A DNA stretch of 64,000 nucleotides, from positions 1-64,000 of the forward strand of contig NZ_AJLJ01000268.1 in the NCBI RefSeq assembly GCF_000317245.1, read 5' to 3'. Made by a program: the position numbers and the translations under genes. The notes beneath the pieces are model-generated. The model did not search any database. It saw only the letters and a program-made list of their open reading frames with translations, and was not told where the DNA came from. Numbering within the stretch: position 1 is the stretch's first letter; each line of letters opens with the position of its first letter. This document shows positions 1-9,069 of this stretch, one piece after another. The stretch comes from Fischerella muscicola SAG 1427-1 = PCC 73103 (lineage in GTDB: Bacteria; Cyanobacteriota; Cyanobacteriia; Cyanobacteriales; Nostocaceae).

Positions 1-701
1 GTGGGGTCTTAGTATGCGTCTTCATATTAAATTGGTATTAGATGAACTCAGATTTCCTACCTGCCTAATATCTCATCAGAGAATAAAATTACTTGGCAAT
101 AGCTCAAGAATTCATTCTCTTGAGGTTGTTGAGACTGGTACAAAATTTAAGTAAATTTTGTTCTGTGGCAAATGTTATTCGCTCCAACTTCTGGAGAACG
201 AAAATACCCTGATAAATGAGTGTATATTTTGGATTTAGGATTTTAACTTACTTGACCCTTCGCCACACCAGTATAGTATAAATTCATCAGTATCTTGTTA
301 AAAATTTAATAAACTTTTTGGCAACTTACTTAGAAAATGGGTGTAGAGGTATAAGAGGAGTCATATTTTCCTCCTTTCGTTGTGGGCGATCGCCTCTGGG
401 GTGATTTTGAGCATAGCTGGCTCTAGCTTTTTATTTTTGTAAATTAATCGTTGAGCATGTTTAACTGGATTTTCAGAGTTTTACTGAACAGAATTAATTA
501 ACTCTAACTCTCATACTCATTTGGTGCAAAGCTAGGCAAAGATAGCCATGAAATGTAGGTAGAGACATAACTCAAAATTTAGATAACGCCAAGAAAATTT
601 TTAATAATGTTAGAATTTAACAGATTTAGATACCATAAATTACACTCTATTATTTAGTCAGCATCATTTAATAATCAAAGTGTGAGGAGGATTGAAACTT
701 T
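1..701. other. Non-coding stretch upstream of the radical SAM gene
   Basis: AT-rich DNA with stops in all frames. The longest ATG-led frame I could follow (from about 14) gives only 46 unremarkable codons, so I do not call a gene. One HIP1-like GCGATCGC lies near 388. The end of the stretch carries a good ribosome-binding site (GAGGAGG at about 684-690) for the gene starting at 702. No terminator or recognisable RNA was seen. Confidence 0.5.
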
Positions 702-2288
702 ATGCGAGTATTACTCGTCTATCCTATATTTCCCAAAACTTTTTGGTCATATGAAAAAATATTAGCATTAGTAAATCGAAAAGTTTTGTTACCACCATTA
801 GGCTTGGTAACTGTAGCCGCGATTTTGCCCCAGGAATGGGAATTTAAATTGGTGGATCGTAACATTCGTCCAGTTACAGAAGCAGAATGGGCTTGGGCAG
901 ATTTAGTAATTTTCTCAGCAATGATTGTCCAAAAACAAGATTTGCTTGATCAAATTCGAGAAGCAAAAAAACGTGGGAAGTTAGTTGCTGTGGGTGGCCC
1001 TTATGCTACTTCTACACCAACTGAACCAAAAGCGGCTGGCGCAGATTTTCTGATTTTGGATGAAGGAGAAATTACCCTCCCGATGTTTGTCCAAGCAATT
1101 CAACGGGGAGAAACATCTGGTACTTTACGGGCTACAGAAAAACCAGATGTCACCTCAACTCCGATTCCTCGCTTTGATTTGCTAGATTTTGATGCTTACG
1201 ACATGATGTCAATTCAATTTTCGCGCGGTTGTCCTTTTCAGTGCGAATTTTGTGACATTATTGTTCTTTATGGTCGCAAACCTCGTACCAAAACACCAGC
1301 CCAATTATTATCAGAGTTAGATTATCTCTATGAATTGGGTTGGCGGCGGGGTGTTTTCATGGTAGATGATAACTTTATTGGCAACAAACGCAACGTTAAA
1401 TTGTTGCTCAAAGAGTTAAAAGTTTGGATGCAACAACATAATTATCCCTTCCGCTTTGACACCGAAGCATCCGTTGATTTAGCCCAAGACCCTGAATTGA
1501 TGGAGTTGATGGTTGATTGTGGTTTTGCGGCGGTATTCTTGGGAATTGAAACACCAGATGAAGAAAGTCTGCAACTGACGAAAAAGTTTCAAAATACCCG
1601 TAGTTCTTTAGTTGAATCTGTGCAATCCATCATTAAAGCCGGGTTGCGTCCGATGGCTGGATTTATTATTGGTTTTGATGGTGAAAAAGCAGGTGCAGGC
1701 GATCGCATTGTCCGTTTTGCAGAACAAGCAGCTATTCCTTCCACCACTTTTGCCATGTTGCAAGCGCTACCAGATACCGCCTTGTGGCATCGTCTCAAAA
1801 AAGAAGGACGACTGCGCGAAAACAAAGATGGCAACATCAACCAAACAACTTTGATGAACTTTATTGCCACTCGTCCCCTGGAAGAAATTGCCAGAGAATA
1901 TATTGAGGCATTTTGTGATTTATATGACCCTGTTAAATACTTAGACCGCACCTATCGTTGTTTTCTGATGATGGGTACACCGAAATGGAAAGCACCTTTT
2001 AAAATGCCAGAGTGGGTTGTTGTCAAAGCCTTGTTAATTGTGATTTGGCGCCAAGGAATCAAACGGGAAACTCGTTGGAAATTCTGGCATCATCTCTTTA
2101 GCATTATTAAACACAACCCTGGTGTTGCCGAACATTACCTGGCTACCTGCGCCCACAACGAACATTTTCTAGAGTATCGCCAAATTGTTCGTGATCAAAT
2201 TGAATCCCAGTTAGCAGAATATCTCGCCCAAGGTGCAGAAAAGCCCTATGTGCCAGAACAGGAAAAAACAGAAGTGTTAGCTGGTTAA
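702..2288 (+). CDS. B12-binding-domain radical SAM protein (DUF4070/HpnP-like)
   Basis: 528 aa. The N-terminal ~150 residues look like a cobalamin-binding Rossmann domain, containing VAVGGPYAT near residue 97 and a DEGE motif near 120. They are followed by a radical SAM core whose [4Fe-4S] cysteines are visible as CPFQCEFC (C177, C181, C184). The C-terminal ~200 residues match the DUF4070 extension of this subgroup. Enzymes of this architecture use methylcobalamin and SAM for methylations or rearrangements; the hopanoid C-2 methylase HpnP belongs to the same group. Cyanobacteria also carry close paralogues of unknown substrate, so I do not assign hpnP. The start is supported by a GAGGAGG site 11 nt upstream. 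There is no obvious operon partner; a perfect palindrome follows about 45 bp after the stop. Confidence 0.85.
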   Translation: MRVLLVYPIFPKTFWSYEKILALVNRKVLLPPLGLVTVAAILPQEWEFKLVDRNIRPVTEAEWAWADLVIFSAMIVQKQDLLDQIREAKKRGKLVAVGGPYATSTPTEPKAAGADFLILDEGEITLPMFVQAIQRGETSGTLRATEKPDVTSTPIPRFDLLDFDAYDMMSIQFSRGCPFQCEFCDIIVLYGRKPRTKTPAQLLSELDYLYELGWRRGVFMVDDNFIGNKRNVKLLLKELKVWMQQHNYPFRFDTEASVDLAQDPELMELMVDCGFAAVFLGIETPDEESLQLTKKFQNTRSSLVESVQSIIKAGLRPMAGFIIGFDGEKAGAGDRIVRFAEQAAIPSTTFAMLQALPDTALWHRLKKEGRLRENKDGNINQTTLMNFIATRPLEEIAREYIEAFCDLYDPVKYLDRTYRCFLMMGTPKWKAPFKMPEWVVVKALLIVIWRQGIKRETRWKFWHHLFSIIKHNPGVAEHYLATCAHNEHFLEYRQIVRDQIESQLAEYLAQGAEKPYVPEQEKTEVLAG

Positions 2289-2333
2289 GTATAGAGTTTT
2301 TCTTCGCGAGCTTTGCGTCTTCTCGTAGGGAAA

Positions 2334-2368
2334 ACAGATGAACACAGATTTTATCTGTGTTCATCTGT
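2334..2368. repeat. Perfect 16-bp palindrome with TTT loop
   Basis: Arms ACAGATGAACACAGAT (2334-2349) and its exact reverse complement (2353-2368) flank a 3-nt loop. It lies just after the radical SAM gene and could fold in RNA, but lacks a T-run, so it is more likely a member of an interspersed repeat family than a classical terminator. Confidence 0.7.
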
Positions 2369-2542
2369 CACCCATGAAGACGGATAAAGCTGTACATGAG
2401 AAGCGCTATGATTTATGCTTTCTTCATTAAATAATTCTATTTTTCTTGATATATCTAAGTATGATTGCGAAAAATTACAAGTTTTAATTGTAGCTTTTTA
2501 TATTGTCATATATGGTGATTTTTGACTGAGTGGAGTACAAAA

Positions 2543-2602
2543 CCTCACCCCGTCCTATCGGACACCCCTCTCCTTACCAAGGAGAGGGGAAGGGGTGGGG
2601 TG
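2543..2602. repeat. Interspersed inverted repeat (CCTCTCCTT...AAGGAGAGG type)
   Basis: The core CCCCTCTCCTTACCAAGG is followed by the complementary GGAGAGGGG, flanked by CCTCACCCC and GGGGTGGGG, giving a long nested hairpin. This sequence type is commonly scattered in cyanobacterial intergenic DNA (from memory). It sits inside the 5' extension of the following open frame and argues that translation starts downstream, at 2666. Confidence 0.65.
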
Positions 2603-2665
2603 TATTCTACTCAAATGCAGAACGCTATATTTCCACAAGTTTCAGCAACACACTATTTATATAAC

Positions 2666-4939
2666 ATGAAGTACTTCTATACACTGCCACCTGTATTGAT
2701 GGGCGTATCGATGGTATTGGTGCAATCACAAGTTGCAGTTGCTCTATCTTCACAAGAAGTGGAAAGCATTGGTAAAGAAATTACTGTGCGGATTGTCGAT
2801 ACTCAAAACCCTAATGTAGCTGGTTCGGGTGTGTTGATTAAACATTCTGGCAACACTTACACAGTTTTGACTGCTTATCATGTGGTGAAAGATGGTGGTA
2901 AATACGAAGTTATTACACCTGATACACAAATTAATCAGGTTAAATCTGTCAAACGCCTACCAAATGTTGATTTGGCTGTAGTTGAGTTTAGTAGTAGTAC
3001 GAGTTATAAAATTGCCAAGATTGGAAATTCTGATAAAGCAACAGCTAGCACAAGTGTATATGTAGCAGGGTTTCCGGGCAGAACAGCAGCAATTTCTAAT
3101 CCGCAGTTATTTTTCAACAAAGGACAAGTTCAAGCAAACGGTGCGGCGCAGCGTGATGGTTACAACATTCTCTACGATAACGATACTTTGAGTGGTATGA
3201 GTGGTGGGGCTGTGCTGAATGAACAAGGGGAAGTGGTAGCAATTCACGGCAGAGTTGATGAGCAAGAAATTGGTGAGAAAAGTCAGAGTAAGATTATTAC
3301 GGGTTTAGGTACTACTATCTATTCAGCGTTGCGGCAAATGTTAGCTGTGGGTGTGGATGTGGGAGTGCTACCACCGGATGTTGTGGCAACTGCACCGAAA
3401 GCAGATGATTTTTATATCAAAGCTAAGGAGAAGTATGCTCAAAAAGATTACAAGGGTGCAATAGCTGATTTAACAGAAGCCATTCGTCTCAATCCCAACT
3501 ATGTCGAAGCCTATAGTGATCGGGGTTTTGCTCGCTCAAATCTAGGGGATGATAAAGGAGCGATCGCTGATTACAACTCTGCCCTTAAAATTAATCCCAA
3601 TTATTCCCTAGCCTACATTTTCCGGGGTTTTGCTCGCTCAAATCTAGGAGACAAGCAAGGTGCGATCGCTGATTACAATTCTGGCCTTAAAATTAATCCT
3701 AACTTATCCCAAGTCTACCTTGTGCGGGGTGCAGCTCGCTCCGATTTAGGAGACAAGCAAGGTGCGATCACGGATTACAACTCTGCTCTCAAAATTAATT
3801 CCAACTATGCCCTAGCCTATATTTTCCGGGGTACTGCCTACTTAGAATTGGGAGAACATAAAGCAGTAATAACTGATTTCAACACTGCCCTTAAAATTAA
3901 TCCTAACTATGCCCTAGCCTACTACAATCGGGGTGCAGCCCGTTACAAATTGGGAGACAATAAAGGAGCAATAACTGATTTCAATACTGCGATCAAAATT
4001 GATCCCAAGGATGCGATCGCCTACTACTATCGGGGTACAGCCCGCTACGGATTGGGAGACAAGCAAGGAGCAATAACTGATTTCAATACTGCGATCAAAA
4101 TTAATCCCAACTATGCCCAAACCTACTACAATCGAGGTGTAGTCCGCTCTGAATTGGGAGATAAGCAAGGAGCTATAGCTGATTACACCTCTGCCCTCAA
4201 AATTAATCCCAACTATGTCAGTGCATACTACAACAGAGGTAATGTCCGTTACGAATTGGGAGATAAGCAAGGAGCTATAGCTGATTACACCTCTGCCCTC
4301 AAAATTAATCCCAACGATGACAAAGCCTACAACAATAGAGGTAATGTCCGCTACGAATTGGGAGATAAGCAAGAGGCGATCGCTGATTTCAACACTGCGA
4401 TCAAAATTAATCCCAATCATGCTAATGCCTACAAAATTCGGGGTTTAGCCCGCTCCGATTTGGGAGATAAGCAAGGAGCTATAGTTGATTACACCTCTGC
4501 TCTCAAAATTAATCCCAACGATGCCCAAGCTTACAACAATAGAGGTAATGTCCGCTACGAATTGGGAGACAAGCAAGAGGCGATCGCTGATTACAATTCT
4601 GCACTCAAAATTAATCCTAAATTATGGGCTGCCATTACCAACATAGGTTTAATCAAATACGAACAGGGTGATGTGGAAGCAGCAATCAAGCAATGGCAAG
4701 AAGCAGTAAGTATTGATAACAAAGCTGTAGAACCTTTATTAGCATTAGCAGTTGCACTACATTCCAAAGGTGAAAAACAACAAGCGATTACTCAAGCAAA
4801 ACAAGCACTGACTATTGATAAAGAATACGCCGATTTAGCTTTTCTCAAGAAAAACTTATGGGGCGATCGCATACTGGCTGATACGAAAAAGTTACTAGCT
4901 ACACCTGAGATCCAAGAGTTTTTAGCTAAGAAAAATTAA
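2666..4939 (+). CDS. Secreted trypsin-like serine protease with TPR array (copy 1)
   Basis: 757 aa from ATG 2666. The open frame extends to 2522, but that part encodes repeat DNA, and the 2666 start aligns exactly with the paralogue downstream. Residues 1-26 form a signal peptide (hydrophobic core then AVA). The protease domain (about 30-235) shows the trypsin/Deg-type triad H72 (TAYHVV), D102 (VDLAVVEF) and S179 (GMSGG), with no PDZ domain. Residues about 247 to 720 are about a dozen 34-residue TPR units rich in GAIADYNSALKINPNY-type motifs, used for protein binding. It is probably a periplasmic or thylakoid-lumen protease whose TPR array selects partners. The next gene, about 260 bp on, is a paralogue. 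The substrate is unknown. Confidence 0.85.
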   Translation: MKYFYTLPPVLMGVSMVLVQSQVAVALSSQEVESIGKEITVRIVDTQNPNVAGSGVLIKHSGNTYTVLTAYHVVKDGGKYEVITPDTQINQVKSVKRLPNVDLAVVEFSSSTSYKIAKIGNSDKATASTSVYVAGFPGRTAAISNPQLFFNKGQVQANGAAQRDGYNILYDNDTLSGMSGGAVLNEQGEVVAIHGRVDEQEIGEKSQSKIITGLGTTIYSALRQMLAVGVDVGVLPPDVVATAPKADDFYIKAKEKYAQKDYKGAIADLTEAIRLNPNYVEAYSDRGFARSNLGDDKGAIADYNSALKINPNYSLAYIFRGFARSNLGDKQGAIADYNSGLKINPNLSQVYLVRGAARSDLGDKQGAITDYNSALKINSNYALAYIFRGTAYLELGEHKAVITDFNTALKINPNYALAYYNRGAARYKLGDNKGAITDFNTAIKIDPKDAIAYYYRGTARYGLGDKQGAITDFNTAIKINPNYAQTYYNRGVVRSELGDKQGAIADYTSALKINPNYVSAYYNRGNVRYELGDKQGAIADYTSALKINPNDDKAYNNRGNVRYELGDKQEAIADFNTAIKINPNHANAYKIRGLARSDLGDKQGAIVDYTSALKINPNDAQAYNNRGNVRYELGDKQEAIADYNSALKINPKLWAAITNIGLIKYEQGDVEAAIKQWQEAVSIDNKAVEPLLALAVALHSKGEKQQAITQAKQALTIDKEYADLAFLKKNLWGDRILADTKKLLATPEIQEFLAKKN
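3430..4620 (+). repeat. Tandem 102-bp TPR-coding repeats
   Basis: About a dozen 102-bp units, each encoding a 34-aa TPR. Several neighbours are nearly identical at DNA level (for example around 4150-4250 and 4250-4350), which points to recent unit duplication or gene conversion within the array. Confidence 0.7.
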
Positions 4940-4980
4940 AGAGGTAGTGCGATGGCGTTTGAAACGATAAACTCCCAATC

Positions 4981-5013
4981 AGATCCCCGACTTTTATCAA
5001 AAGTCGAGGATCT
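4981..5013. repeat. Palindromic repeat AGATCCCCGACTT...AAGTCGAGGATCT (copy 1)
   Basis: Imperfect 33-bp palindrome with one mismatch in the arms. It is the first of at least eight related copies in this window and sits in the 258-bp gap between the two protease-TPR genes. Confidence 0.75.
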
Positions 5014-5197
5014 GGGTGCGATCGCGCTTTTAGACTTTTCATGTATTTTCTTAAACATAATTTGTAATCAACACTTAATTATTTTCTCTGTTCGAGTCAA
5101 GTAACTCTACTAACTTGTAAGAAACATCTTGCCTACATCAACAGAATTTTATTTAATGCAAATATGTAAATAAAAAGACCTTAGTAAGGTTATAAAC

Positions 5198-7192
5198 ATG
5201 AAGTATTTTTACAGTCTTTCATCTGTATTAATAGGCGCGTCTATTGTGTTGATGCAACCACACATCGCAGTTGCTCTATCTTCTCAAGAGGTAGAAAGCA
5301 TAGGTAGAGAAATTACAGTACAGATTGTGGATGATCAAATTCCTCCTGCTACGGGTTCGGGAGTGATTATTAGACGTTCTGGTGACAGTTATACAGTCTT
5401 GACTGCTTATCATGTAGTCAAAGAGAGTAAAAAATACCAAATAATTACACCAGATCAACAAAGTTATGCAGTGAACAATGTCAAACACTTGCAAGGATTA
5501 GACTTGGCGCTAATCGAGTTTAGTAGTAGCAAACCTTACAATGTTGCTAAAATCGGTAATTCTGATCAAGCGACAGCAACCACAACTGTATATGTAGGTG
5601 GGTTTCCAGCCAAAACAGCAGCTATTTCTAATCCCTACTTTTCTTTCAACAAGGGACAGGTAAATGCTAACGGTGCAGCCCAGCGTGATGGTTATAACTT
5701 AATATATGAAAATAAGACGCTCAATGGGATGAGTGGTGGCCCTGTACTCAATGAAAAAGGGGAATTGGTAGGTGTTCATGGTAGAGCTGATGAGCAAGAA
5801 GTTGGTATAGGTACAACCATCAACGTTGCTTTGCAAAAAATGGTAGCAGTTGGGATCGATGTCGGAGGGCGCTCATACACCAGAAATAGTAATACTCCCA
5901 CTGCGCCGAAAGCAGATGACTTTTTTATCAAAGCTTACGATAGTTATCGCAATAAAGACTATCAAGGAGCGATCGCCAATTATACTGAAGCAATTCGTCT
6001 CAATCCTAGATATGCTAATGCTTACTATAATCGGGGTATAGCCCGCTCTGATGCTGGAGATAAACAAGGAGCGATCGCTGACTATACTCAAACAGTCAAG
6101 ATCAACCCCAGACATGACGATGCTTACTACAATCGGGGTTTAGTCTACTATGAATTGCAACAATACCAAACAGCGATCGCTGATTATAACCAGTCGCTCA
6201 AAATTAAACCCAATGCTGAAGATGCTTACTTGAACCGAGGTTTAGCACGCTATCAATTGAAAGATACACAAGGGGCAATGGCAGATTATAATCAAGCCCT
6301 CAAGATTAATCCCAACTATGACAAAGCTTACTATAATCGGGGTTTAGCTCGTTCTGCATCTGGTGACCAAAAAGGAGCGATCGCTGACTATAACCAAGCA
6401 ATCAAGCTCAATCCTAACTATGACAAAGCCTACTATAACCGTGGCTTAACCCGCTTTGAATTAGGAGACAGACAAGGGGAGATTGATGATTACAGCCAAG
6501 CAATCAAGATTAATCCTAATTATGCTCTTGCTTACTACAATCGAGGAGTAGCTCTTTCTGAAAAGGGAGACACTCAAAAAGCACTGGATGATTTCAATCA
6601 AACTATCAAGCTGCAACCTGATTATACCGATGCCTATATTTATCGGGGTTTAACCCTTTATGATTTGGGAGATAAACAAGGAGCATTCAATAACTTTAAT
6701 CAAGCGATCAAGCTCAATCCCAACTACGACAAAGCTTACTATAACCGGGGATTAACCCGTTATGAATTAGGAGACAAACAAGGGGCTATAACTGATTACA
6801 ATCAAGCTCTTAAGATAAATCCGAACTATGCCAACGCCTATCTTAATCGGGGTTTAACTCGCTCTGATTTGGGAGATAAACAAGGAGCGATCGCTGACTA
6901 TAATCAGGCTATTAACTATAAACCAGGCTATGACAAAGCTTATTATAACCGGGGTATAGCCTACTTTGACTCAAAAAATTTGCAACAGGCACTTGCTGAT
7001 TTTAATCAAGCTATCAAAATTAATCCGAACTATGCCAATGCTTACTACAATAGAGCGCTGACGCGTCGTGATTTAGGAGATAAAAAAGGCGCTCTGGCTG
7101 ATTTTAAACAAGCCGCAGAGCTTTATCAGCAACAAAAAAACAATAATTATTACGAGGATACACTGATTCAGATTAAAAAATTGGAGCAGTAG
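5198..7192 (+). CDS. Secreted trypsin-like serine protease with TPR array (copy 2)
   Basis: 664 aa. Paralogue of the preceding gene: same signal peptide (MKYFY...IAVA), then a protease domain with H72, D102 and S179 (GMSGG) at identical positions. Residues about 235-640 form about eleven TPR units. The protease domains align almost without gaps, while the TPR arrays differ in unit number and sequence, so the pair arose by tandem duplication followed by array divergence. This copy lacks the short insert (EKSQSKIITG region) of copy 1. A small palindrome, ACCTTAGTAAGGT (5178-5190), overlaps the presumed ribosome-binding region and might affect initiation. A strong hairpin follows the stop codon. 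The role is inferred as envelope or lumen protein quality control or processing; no substrate can be named. Confidence 0.85.
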   Translation: MKYFYSLSSVLIGASIVLMQPHIAVALSSQEVESIGREITVQIVDDQIPPATGSGVIIRRSGDSYTVLTAYHVVKESKKYQIITPDQQSYAVNNVKHLQGLDLALIEFSSSKPYNVAKIGNSDQATATTTVYVGGFPAKTAAISNPYFSFNKGQVNANGAAQRDGYNLIYENKTLNGMSGGPVLNEKGELVGVHGRADEQEVGIGTTINVALQKMVAVGIDVGGRSYTRNSNTPTAPKADDFFIKAYDSYRNKDYQGAIANYTEAIRLNPRYANAYYNRGIARSDAGDKQGAIADYTQTVKINPRHDDAYYNRGLVYYELQQYQTAIADYNQSLKIKPNAEDAYLNRGLARYQLKDTQGAMADYNQALKINPNYDKAYYNRGLARSASGDQKGAIADYNQAIKLNPNYDKAYYNRGLTRFELGDRQGEIDDYSQAIKINPNYALAYYNRGVALSEKGDTQKALDDFNQTIKLQPDYTDAYIYRGLTLYDLGDKQGAFNNFNQAIKLNPNYDKAYYNRGLTRYELGDKQGAITDYNQALKINPNYANAYLNRGLTRSDLGDKQGAIADYNQAINYKPGYDKAYYNRGIAYFDSKNLQQALADFNQAIKINPNYANAYYNRALTRRDLGDKKGALADFKQAAELYQQQKNNNYYEDTLIQIKKLEQ

Positions 7193-7232
7193 AGCTGCTT
7201 CGCGAAATTCAAAACAAACAACAATTAACCAT

Positions 7233-7266
7233 TAAAAATCGCTCCTTTAATAGAGGAGCGATTTTT
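7233..7266 (+). terminator. Rho-independent-type terminator after protease-TPR copy 2
   Basis: AAAAATCGCTCCT and AGGAGCGATTTTT are perfect complementary arms around a short loop, ending in a T-run. It lies 40 bp after the stop at 7192. It is symmetrical, so could work in both directions. Confidence 0.75.
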
Positions 7267-7491
7267 GATATATCTCAAGGTTGTTTCTAGACCCATAATC
7301 ATTAAAAATCGAATTTTATCTTGGAATTAGCAAAGCTCTACCCTCTGCCATTCATTTTTTCTACACTACTATCGGAAAAGTTGATTGTAAAGGGGTCTGA
7401 GTTTAATTTTACCTTGATGGATGTATAAAAAACTATAGAACTTTTGCTTGTGCTTCTACTACTTGACTGATCCCAGATCAGTAGTAAAAAG

Positions 7492-7785
7492 CTAATGTAT
7501 CATAACCTTTGTTTTTGTATGTTCAGAAGTACAGCTAGCTACTTCGTCTGTCAGAGTTGCAGATTTATTGATATCTGAAATTAAGACTGGGGTAGCATCT
7601 GGTAAACTCCAAACATCTTCCAATTTTTCCCAAGAAGGAGCAAATGGTGGTAGCGCAAAGGAACAAGCTTTCCAAGAAGCTTGTACTGGCGCTCCCAACT
7701 GTTGACACATCCCACCACGACGCCCTTGTGGTTGGTAATAACGACAATATTTACAAGCAGAAGTTAAGTATTTAATGTTTTTCAT
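7492..7785 (-). CDS. Small Cys-containing conserved protein, function unknown
   Basis: 97 aa. The N-terminal half contains CKYCRYYQPQGRRGG, then C27 and C42, a pattern (CxxC plus two single Cys) that suggests a small metal- or Fe-S-binding fold. It is followed by a conserved-looking LPPFAPSWE stretch and a variable, low-complexity tail. The sequence has the feel of a conserved cyanobacterial hypothetical protein, but I cannot name a function. It is transcribed convergently with the protease gene, with the terminator at 7233-7266 between them. The start at 7785 is the only ATG giving the Cys motif near the N terminus. Confidence 0.65.
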   Translation of the reverse strand: MKNIKYLTSACKYCRYYQPQGRRGGMCQQLGAPVQASWKACSFALPPFAPSWEKLEDVWSLPDATPVLISDINKSATLTDEVASCTSEHTKTKVMIH

Positions 7786-8340
7786 ATATTATGTGCCTTC
7801 TAAGGCTGATTGACATAATTTAATTTTGCATACACTTATCAATGCTGTTTTGTACCAAAAAGCATATTTATATATGGGTTATAGCGATCCCCAAGAAGGA
7901 TTTTGCTTTAGGTTTTTTTTATCTTCGTGTTATGTTTGTCAATTATTTAGTTAACAATGCGACATACAACAATACAAATTGACATATGCCTGATTTTAGA
8001 TAAAACAAGTTGGGGATCAAGGCTAAAATAAAAGGTATTGAGGCGTGAAGACTTTTAAATTAGCAGTAGGATATATAGCATAAGATGATTTTTCTATATA
8101 TTCTGGCATAGTAGATAAATAGAGAACGTAGCATACATAACCTTTGAAGACATAGATAGTTTATATTCACTCAAGGCGTAAACTTCGACTTTGAATATCA
8201 CTTAAAAGGGAAAGGGGAACGGGAAACAGGAAACGGGGAGAGATAAGGGAGAAAATTCCTCCTTGTCCCCCTTGTCCACGCCACGTGCTACAACGGGGGG
8301 AACCCCCGCAACGCAGTGGCTCCCCTTGTCCCTGTTCGCT
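7786..8340. other. 555-bp intergenic region with low-complexity and GC-rich repeats
   Basis: AT-rich in its first 400 bp with no convincing frame. From about 8202 it becomes purine-rich short-period repeats (GGGAAAGGGGAACGGGAAACAGG type). At about 8271-8335 there is a GC-rich element with complementary GGGGGGAACCCCC and CGCAACGCAGTGGCTCC pieces, typical of dispersed cyanobacterial repeats. The 113-codon minus-strand frame across it encodes only repeat-derived sequence and is not called. Confidence 0.55.
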
Positions 8341-8892
8341 TTAACTAGAAAACTTTTTAGCAGCACACAAACAACAAACATCCCAACGCTGGAGTTCTCC
8401 GGGAGGTGTGGGACATTCACATTTAGGACAAAGGGGTAAATGGTGCGATCGCGCTTGTATTGCCACCGCCCAATCTGCAAAAATCGTATTAGCATCACCA
8501 GCATTGGAGTTGACATCATTTTCCGTAGCGGTTTGTTTACCAAGGTGACTTGGATGCTGGGGATTTACAGATGAGTCTGGTTGATGAGCAACTTGTTTGC
8601 TAGAGTGCCACTCAGCAGTTGAAAAGCGAATATCCACCAAAGGAGTAGGTAGTACTGCATTTAACTTCATAAGTAGCCGTTGACGTTCAAAAGTCAAGTT
8701 CTGCGCCCAGGCAGCACTTGAAGTTGCTACCCATAACACGTTACGCTGAATTGACAATGGACGAGTATGAGCTGCTACTGCTGTTCCTACAACTTCAGAC
8801 CAACATTTGAGCAAACGTTGAAATGGTTGCTCTTGTAGTTTAGTCTCTAGTTGGAGAACACTTAAGATATCATTAACAGATTTAAACGACAT
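8341..8892 (-). CDS. DciA-like (DUF721) protein with C-terminal zinc ribbon
   Basis: 183 aa. Residues 1-95 match the DUF721/DciA fold (LLKCWSEVVGTAVAAHT, then LWVATSSAAWAQNL), the domain of the ancestral bacterial loader or regulator of the replicative helicase DnaB in species without DnaC/DnaI. A variable Ser/Asn/Gln-rich linker (about 96-150) leads to a probable zinc ribbon: C155-P-K-C158 and C173-C-L-C176. DciA tails in other bacteria are usually KH-like or disordered, so the Cys cluster is notable. A DciA role in replication initiation is known for the family; its use here is inference. It is divergent from the gene at 9070, sharing a 177-bp upstream region. Confidence 0.75.
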   Translation of the reverse strand: MSFKSVNDILSVLQLETKLQEQPFQRLLKCWSEVVGTAVAAHTRPLSIQRNVLWVATSSAAWAQNLTFERQRLLMKLNAVLPTPLVDIRFSTAEWHSSKQVAHQPDSSVNPQHPSHLGKQTATENDVNSNAGDANTIFADWAVAIQARSHHLPLCPKCECPTPPGELQRWDVCCLCAAKKFSS

Positions 8893-9069
8893 CTTAGTTT
8901 ATGGGCGTCACAATTAAATTTGGTTGATGCATCAAATATATGTAAATGTACGATAGTGTTGGTACAAAGATATTTTTAATCAATAGTAAAGAACAATTGG
9001 CGATCGCAATTGACTTTTTTAGTTTACCTTTTGATTAATCTGGCAGTCTAGGTTTGAGGCAGATAGGCA

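Noticed and set aside
2522..2665. N-terminal extension of the first protease-TPR frame
   Set aside because: Encoded by an interspersed inverted repeat, and it places 48 residues before a clear signal peptide that aligns with the paralogue.
3430..4620. Regular repeats considered as CRISPR or satellite DNA
   Set aside because: 102-bp units are contiguous, in frame and encode TPR motifs; no spacer-repeat alternation.
8202..8543. 113-codon minus-strand frame overlapping the DciA-like gene
   Set aside because: Overlaps the 3' end of a well-supported gene in another frame, and the remainder is low-complexity repeat.
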